Assembly (NCBI GenBank): GCA_018263405.1 | Contig: JAANXG010000157.1 | Coordinates: forward strand, 1-9,398 | DNA: 9,398 nt | DNA from: Gammaproteobacteria bacterium | GTDB lineage: Bacteria > Pseudomonadota > Gammaproteobacteria > Arenicellales > JAANXG01 | Direction of reading: 5' to 3' | Part shown: positions 6,067 through 9,398 of the stretch, piece after piece | Position numbering within the stretch: the stretch's first letter is position 1 | Layout of the letters: the number at the start of each line of letters is the position of its first letter | Program-made: the position numbers and the translations under genes | The notes under the pieces: model-generated | Database searches by the model: none | Told to the model about the DNA's origin: nothing | Seen by the model: the letters and a program-made list of their open reading frames with translations, nothing else

Positions 6067-7254
6067 ATGGCGGAGCATCACACCAAGATTCCCTGGCACC
6101 GCAACCCTAAAGTCCGGTCGATTTTTTTCCAGGTCGCGTTGCTGGCGGCGACGGTCTGGGTCGCAGCGACAATCCTCGGTAACACCGTGGAAAACCTGGA
6201 AGAACGCGGGATACGAACGGGCCTCGGCTTCATGGGCGGGGCCGCCCCGTTCAATGTCGGTTTCAGCCCATTTATCGAATACAAGCTCGGAGAGAGCACT
6301 TACACGGATGTATTTATTATCGGCGTCCTCAACACGATGCTCGTCAGCGTGTTGGGCATCGTCGCCGCCACGGTGCTCGGCTTTTTTATCGGCGTTCTGC
6401 GATTGTCGCCGAACTGGCTGATGGCGAAAATCGCGTCCGCTTATATCGAAATATTCCGTAACGTGCCTCTGTTATTGCAGATCATGTTCTGGAATTTCGC
6501 CGTTTTCCTACCCATACTGCCCGCTCCCCGACAAAGCTGGGGCCTGGGGGCGACGGCCTTTCTCAACAATCGCGGGCTCTATCTACCTTCACCTATCGTG
6601 GAAAGCGCGGCCGGCGTTTGGTTGATGGTTGCGGCCATCGCGGCCACCATCGTCGGAATCATCATTCTGAGGCGCTGGGCGCACCGGCGACAGAACCGCA
6701 CGGGCCAACCATTCCCGGTGCTCCGGGTGGCGCTGGCCGCGGTCGTCGTTGTGCCGGTGCTGGCGTATTTCGCCGGGGGTCAACCCTTTACCCTCGATTT
6801 TCCGTTTCTGGACACCTTCAATTTTGAAGGTGGCATGCGGATCCCCACGCCTTTATTTGCCTTGTGGTTTGCACTGACCACGTACACGGCCTCGTTCATC
6901 GCCGAGGCTGTACGCGGCGGCATACTGTCCGTATCCCACGGCCAGACGGAGGCCGCCTACGCCCTGGGACTGAACCGCAAGCGGACGCTTGACCTGGTGA
7001 TTATTCCCCAGGCGATGCGGGTCATTATTCCCCCCACCATCAGCCAATACCTCAACCTGACTAAGAACTCTTCTCTCGCCGTAGCCATCGCCTACGAAGA
7101 GCTGGTGAACCTCTGGGCCGGTATTGCGCTCAATCAGACGGGGCAGGCACTAATCATTATTGCCATGACCATCGCGGTCTACGAGACGCTCAGTCTGGGG
7201 ACGTCCGCCTTCTTGAACTGGTACAACGCCAGAAGACAACTGGTTGAACGATGA
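6067..7254 (+). CDS. aapQ: General L-amino acid ABC transporter, permease AapQ
   Basis: AapQ is one of two inner-membrane permease subunits that pair to form the amino acid channel. From ATG 6067 the protein has 395 residues, close to AapQ of Rhizobium (about 400). A cytoplasmic, basic N-terminus (HRNPKVRS) precedes the first membrane segment (about 19-38). Further segments lie near 82-111, 138-150, 183-202 and 221-237, with more in the last third. The start of the His/Glu/Gln-type permease domain is marked by IEIFRNVPLLLQ (about 127-138). The EAA loop that contacts AapP is at about 295-316 (EAAYALGLNRKRTLDLVIIP). A TTG at 6001 would extend the frame by 22 Arg/Gly-rich residues, but that stretch is the intercistronic hairpin, so I reject it. 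The Shine-Dalgarno is weak. It overlaps aapM by four bases (ATGA). Confidence 0.94.
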   Translation: MAEHHTKIPWHRNPKVRSIFFQVALLAATVWVAATILGNTVENLEERGIRTGLGFMGGAAPFNVGFSPFIEYKLGESTYTDVFIIGVLNTMLVSVLGIVAATVLGFFIGVLRLSPNWLMAKIASAYIEIFRNVPLLLQIMFWNFAVFLPILPAPRQSWGLGATAFLNNRGLYLPSPIVESAAGVWLMVAAIAATIVGIIILRRWAHRRQNRTGQPFPVLRVALAAVVVVPVLAYFAGGQPFTLDFPFLDTFNFEGGMRIPTPLFALWFALTTYTASFIAEAVRGGILSVSHGQTEAAYALGLNRKRTLDLVIIPQAMRVIIPPTISQYLNLTKNSSLAVAIAYEELVNLWAGIALNQTGQALIIIAMTIAVYETLSLGTSAFLNWYNARRQLVER

Positions 7255-8372
7255 ACGCGGCATTCACGCATAAACCGGCACCGGATCGACCGCCCCCGCG
7301 GATCAGCGTTGGCGCCGTTGGCTGGATGCGGGACAACCTGTTTTCCTCCTGGATGAACACGGCGCTCACGATTGTCGCCGTTTACATCCTGATTACCCTG
7401 ATACCGCCATTCGTTCAGTGGGCGCTCCTCGACGCCAACTGGGGCGGACGGGATCGCTCGATCTGCGACGCCAACAAGGACGGCGCCTGCTGGACCTTTA
7501 TCAAAGTCCGATTTCTGCAGATCATGTTCGGCCTGTACTACGGCGCAAATCCGGACCAGGTATGGCGGCCGGTTCTGGCTTTTGCCCTGCTGATCGCACT
7601 GGCGATTCCGCTGTTCGTGGAATCTTTCCCCTATAAGCGCTATGTCAGCATCGGTCTGCTGGTGGTGTTCCCCTTCGTCGGTTACGGATTGATACACGGG
7701 CAGTGGTTCGGCCTGCCGGTCGCGGAAACCTCCCAGTGGGGCGGGTTCATGTTGACGTTTGTCCTCGCCAGCGTCGGCATCGTTTGCGCGCTACCGATTG
7801 GAATTCTGTTGGCGCTGGGCCGACGCTCCAATATGCCTCTAGTCCGCACGCTTTCGGTGTCCTATATCGAGTTCTGGCGCGGGACGCCGTTGATCACGAT
7901 CCTGTTCATGGCGTCCGTGATGCTGCCGCTGTTTTTCCCGGCGGAAGTGGATTTCGACAAGGTGGCGCGGGCCATGATCGGCATCGCGCTGTTCCAGTCC
8001 GCCTACACCGCCGAAGCCATTCGCGGCGGCCTGCAGGCCATGCCCAGGGGACAGTTCGAAGGAGCCGACGCCATGGGACTCAAGTACTGGCAAAGCATGC
8101 GCTTGATCATTCTGCCCCAGGCGCTCAAGATATCGATTCCGGGAATCGTGAATTCATTCATCGAATTGTTCAAGGACACTTCCCTGGTCGCTATCATCGG
8201 ACTGCTGGACCTGCTCAATATGGCGCAGACGGCCAGTCGTTCCATCGAATGGAAAGGCTACGACATCGAAGCCTACCTGTTCGCCGCACTGCTTTTCTGG
8301 ATCTGTTGCTATGGGATGTCCCGGTACAGCCAGGCCCTGGAGAGAAAACTGGACACCGGTCATAAACATTAA
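7251..8372 (+). CDS. aapM: General L-amino acid ABC transporter, permease AapM
   Basis: AapM is the second permease subunit, partner of AapQ. It has 373 residues. A first membrane segment at about 35-55 is followed by a loop with C72 and C80, which would be periplasmic if the N-terminus is inside. Two more segments lie at about 107-124 and 130-150. The conserved permease domain follows from about 164, with YIEFWRGTPLITILFM (205-220) equivalent to the FRNVPLL motif of AapQ. The EAA loop is at 270-291 (EGADAMGLKYWQSMRLIILP, with G276). The ATG overlaps the aapQ stop and the stop shares one base with the aapP start, so the three genes are very probably translationally coupled. No defect is seen. 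Confidence 0.95.
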   Translation: MNAAFTHKPAPDRPPPRISVGAVGWMRDNLFSSWMNTALTIVAVYILITLIPPFVQWALLDANWGGRDRSICDANKDGACWTFIKVRFLQIMFGLYYGANPDQVWRPVLAFALLIALAIPLFVESFPYKRYVSIGLLVVFPFVGYGLIHGQWFGLPVAETSQWGGFMLTFVLASVGIVCALPIGILLALGRRSNMPLVRTLSVSYIEFWRGTPLITILFMASVMLPLFFPAEVDFDKVARAMIGIALFQSAYTAEAIRGGLQAMPRGQFEGADAMGLKYWQSMRLIILPQALKISIPGIVNSFIELFKDTSLVAIIGLLDLLNMAQTASRSIEWKGYDIEAYLFAALLFWICCYGMSRYSQALERKLDTGHKH

Positions 8373-9160
8373 TGACTACTTTGCGAGCCGACGCCGTGAA
8401 TCAAGCACCGAACCAAGATCCCCGTTCCCTCATTATCGAAATGAAACAGGTTAATAAATGGTTCGGGGAGTTCCACGCCCTCAAGGATATCGACCTTTCC
8501 GTAGAACCGGGGGAGCGCATTGTTATATGCGGCCCGTCCGGATCCGGCAAATCAACGATGATACGCTGCATCAATCGCCTGGAAGAGCATCAAAAAGGCG
8601 ATATTATTGTCGACGGCATCGAATTGACCGCCGACGTCAAGCATATCGACAACGTGCGCCGTGAAGTCGGCATGGTGTTTCAGCACTTCAACCTGTTCCC
8701 CCATCTGACTGTTATGGAAAACTGTACCCTGGCCCTCATCTGGGTCAGGCGTATGCCCAAGAAGGACGCCGAAGAGGCCGCCATGAAATATCTGGAGCGC
8801 GTGAAAATCCCGGAACAAGCACAAAAGTATCCCGGTCAGTTGTCCGGCGGGCAACAGCAACGCGTCGCCATCGCGCGCAGCCTGTGCATGAATCCGAAAG
8901 TCATGCTGTTCGACGAACCGACCTCCGCCCTGGATCCCGAAATGATCAAGGAAGTGCTGGACGTGATGATCGAACTCGCCGAAGAAGGCATGACCATGCT
9001 GTGCGTCACCCATGAAATGGGTTTCGCCAAAACCGTAGCCAACCGGGTGATGTTCATGGACGGCGGCGAAATTGTCGAGCAGAACAAACCTGACGAGTTT
9101 TTCACGAACCCTCAGTACGATCGTACCAAGTTGTTTCTCAGCCAGATTTTGCAACATTAG
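8372..9160 (+). CDS. aapP: General L-amino acid ABC transporter, ATP-binding protein AapP
   Basis: AapP hydrolyses ATP to power uptake through AapQM. It has 262 residues, with a polar 19-residue N-terminal extension before the ABC domain. All nucleotide-binding motifs are intact: Walker A GPSGSGKST (54-62), Q-loop Q104 in VFQHFNLFPH, signature LSGGQQQR (157-164), Walker B VMLFDEP (177-183) with catalytic E182, D-loop SALD (185-188) and the switch H214 (VTHEMGFA). The sequence belongs to the polar amino acid subfamily (GlnQ, HisP, AapP type). It shares one base with the end of aapM and is the last gene of the operon, followed by 238 bases without a clear gene. Confidence 0.97.
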   Translation: MTTLRADAVNQAPNQDPRSLIIEMKQVNKWFGEFHALKDIDLSVEPGERIVICGPSGSGKSTMIRCINRLEEHQKGDIIVDGIELTADVKHIDNVRREVGMVFQHFNLFPHLTVMENCTLALIWVRRMPKKDAEEAAMKYLERVKIPEQAQKYPGQLSGGQQQRVAIARSLCMNPKVMLFDEPTSALDPEMIKEVLDVMIELAEEGMTMLCVTHEMGFAKTVANRVMFMDGGEIVEQNKPDEFFTNPQYDRTKLFLSQILQH

Positions 9161-9258
9161 AACCGGGATGCAGCGGCGACAACTCACTGAAGGGCACCTC
9201 TATTCATTGATGGCCGGAAATCTTGAGTCCAAAATATCCACTATCCGCGTTAAAATCC

Positions 9259-9286
9259 TTCGCAATAGCTTGCTATTACGTGCGAA
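9259..9286 (+). terminator. Possible 3' hairpin of the aap operon
   Basis: About 100 bases after the aapP stop, TTCGC-AATAG (9259-9268) pairs with CTATT (9273-9277) and, after a four-base bulge plus one, GCGAA (9282-9286), around a CTTG loop. Only TTT follows, so it is a weak candidate for an intrinsic terminator. It is the only clear hairpin close after the operon. It may instead be part of the repeat-like sequence at the right edge. Confidence 0.3.
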
Positions 9287-9304
9287 TTTCGTAAGTTCTC
9301 AATA

Positions 9305-9398
9305 ACCCCGTGCAAGAATGTGGGGGTAGGGTTGTCTTTCAGGGCTGTCGAAAGCACGGAGGCTTTCGCCAGAGCGTACAGGGAGGTATCTACAGCGT
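9305..9398. repeat. Repeat-like edge sequence with hairpins
   Basis: ACCCC (9305-9309) can pair with GGGGT (9323-9327). CGAAAGC (9349-9355) pairs perfectly with GCTTTCG (9362-9368) around the loop ACGGAG. The segment then continues with AGAGCGTACAGGGAGGTA up to the window end. The wording resembles short interspersed repeats that I recall from gammaproteobacterial intergenic regions, but only one copy is in view, so the repeat call rests on recollection. On the minus strand a frame stays open from 9396 to a TAA at 9250-9252 (48 codons, no start in view) and reads YALAKASVLSTALKDNP in its middle. Such frames in repeats are often annotated as small hypothetical proteins; I do not call it a gene. 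Confidence 0.35.

Noticed and set aside
8552..9187. 211-codon minus-strand frame opposite aapP
   Set aside because: It is a shadow of aapP, which has every ABC ATPase motif; the His-rich frame matches no family I know.
1..9398. CRISPR array, prophage or toxin-antitoxin module
   Set aside because: No regularly spaced direct repeats, no integrase or phage structural gene, and no small paired genes were seen.

Overview
The window looks like chromosome of a gammaproteobacterium of moderately high GC. The left half carries the conserved block of a class I SAM methyltransferase (YafS-like), rnhA, dnaQ and mltD, which in Escherichia and Pseudomonas is grouped around gloB. The right half is a complete aapJQMP general L-amino-acid ABC importer, common in proteobacteria. 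The species cannot be named from this sequence alone.

Layout. Positions 1-124 hold no recognisable gene. A minus-strand series follows, read from right to left: methyltransferase (3270-2545), rnhA (2529-2086), dnaQ (2089-1346, a 4-base overlap with rnhA) and a 373-residue pentapeptide-repeat protein (1246-125). The pentapeptide gene has its own candidate extended -10 promoter and a leader hairpin that could cover its ribosome binding site. An 81-bp divergent spacer separates the methyltransferase from mltD (3352-4713, plus strand), a lipoprotein lytic transglycosylase with two LysM domains. gloB, usually between these two, is absent. Next is a 237-bp regulatory gap with a good sigma-70 promoter candidate and a structured leader, then aapJ (4951-5961), aapQ (6067-7254), aapM (7251-8372) and aapP (8372-9160), all on the plus strand. 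A strong GC-rich hairpin lies between aapJ and aapQ. The last 238 bp contain no clear gene but hold two hairpins and a sequence that looks like an interspersed repeat cut by the window edge.

How the genes work together. DnaQ is the proofreading subunit of DNA polymerase III and RNase HI removes RNA from RNA-DNA hybrids, so this pair serves replication fidelity. MltD remodels peptidoglycan at the outer membrane. AapJ captures amino acids in the periplasm, AapQ and AapM form the inner-membrane channel and AapP supplies ATP. The hairpin after aapJ is where one would expect a device that keeps the binding protein more abundant than the membrane subunits.

Most of the window is ordinary housekeeping sequence. 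No wholly new multi-gene system is evident. The least explained items are the 52-repeat uninterrupted pentapeptide protein with a basic tail, the two leaders whose ribosome binding sites can be base-paired, and the repeat-like sequence at the right edge.
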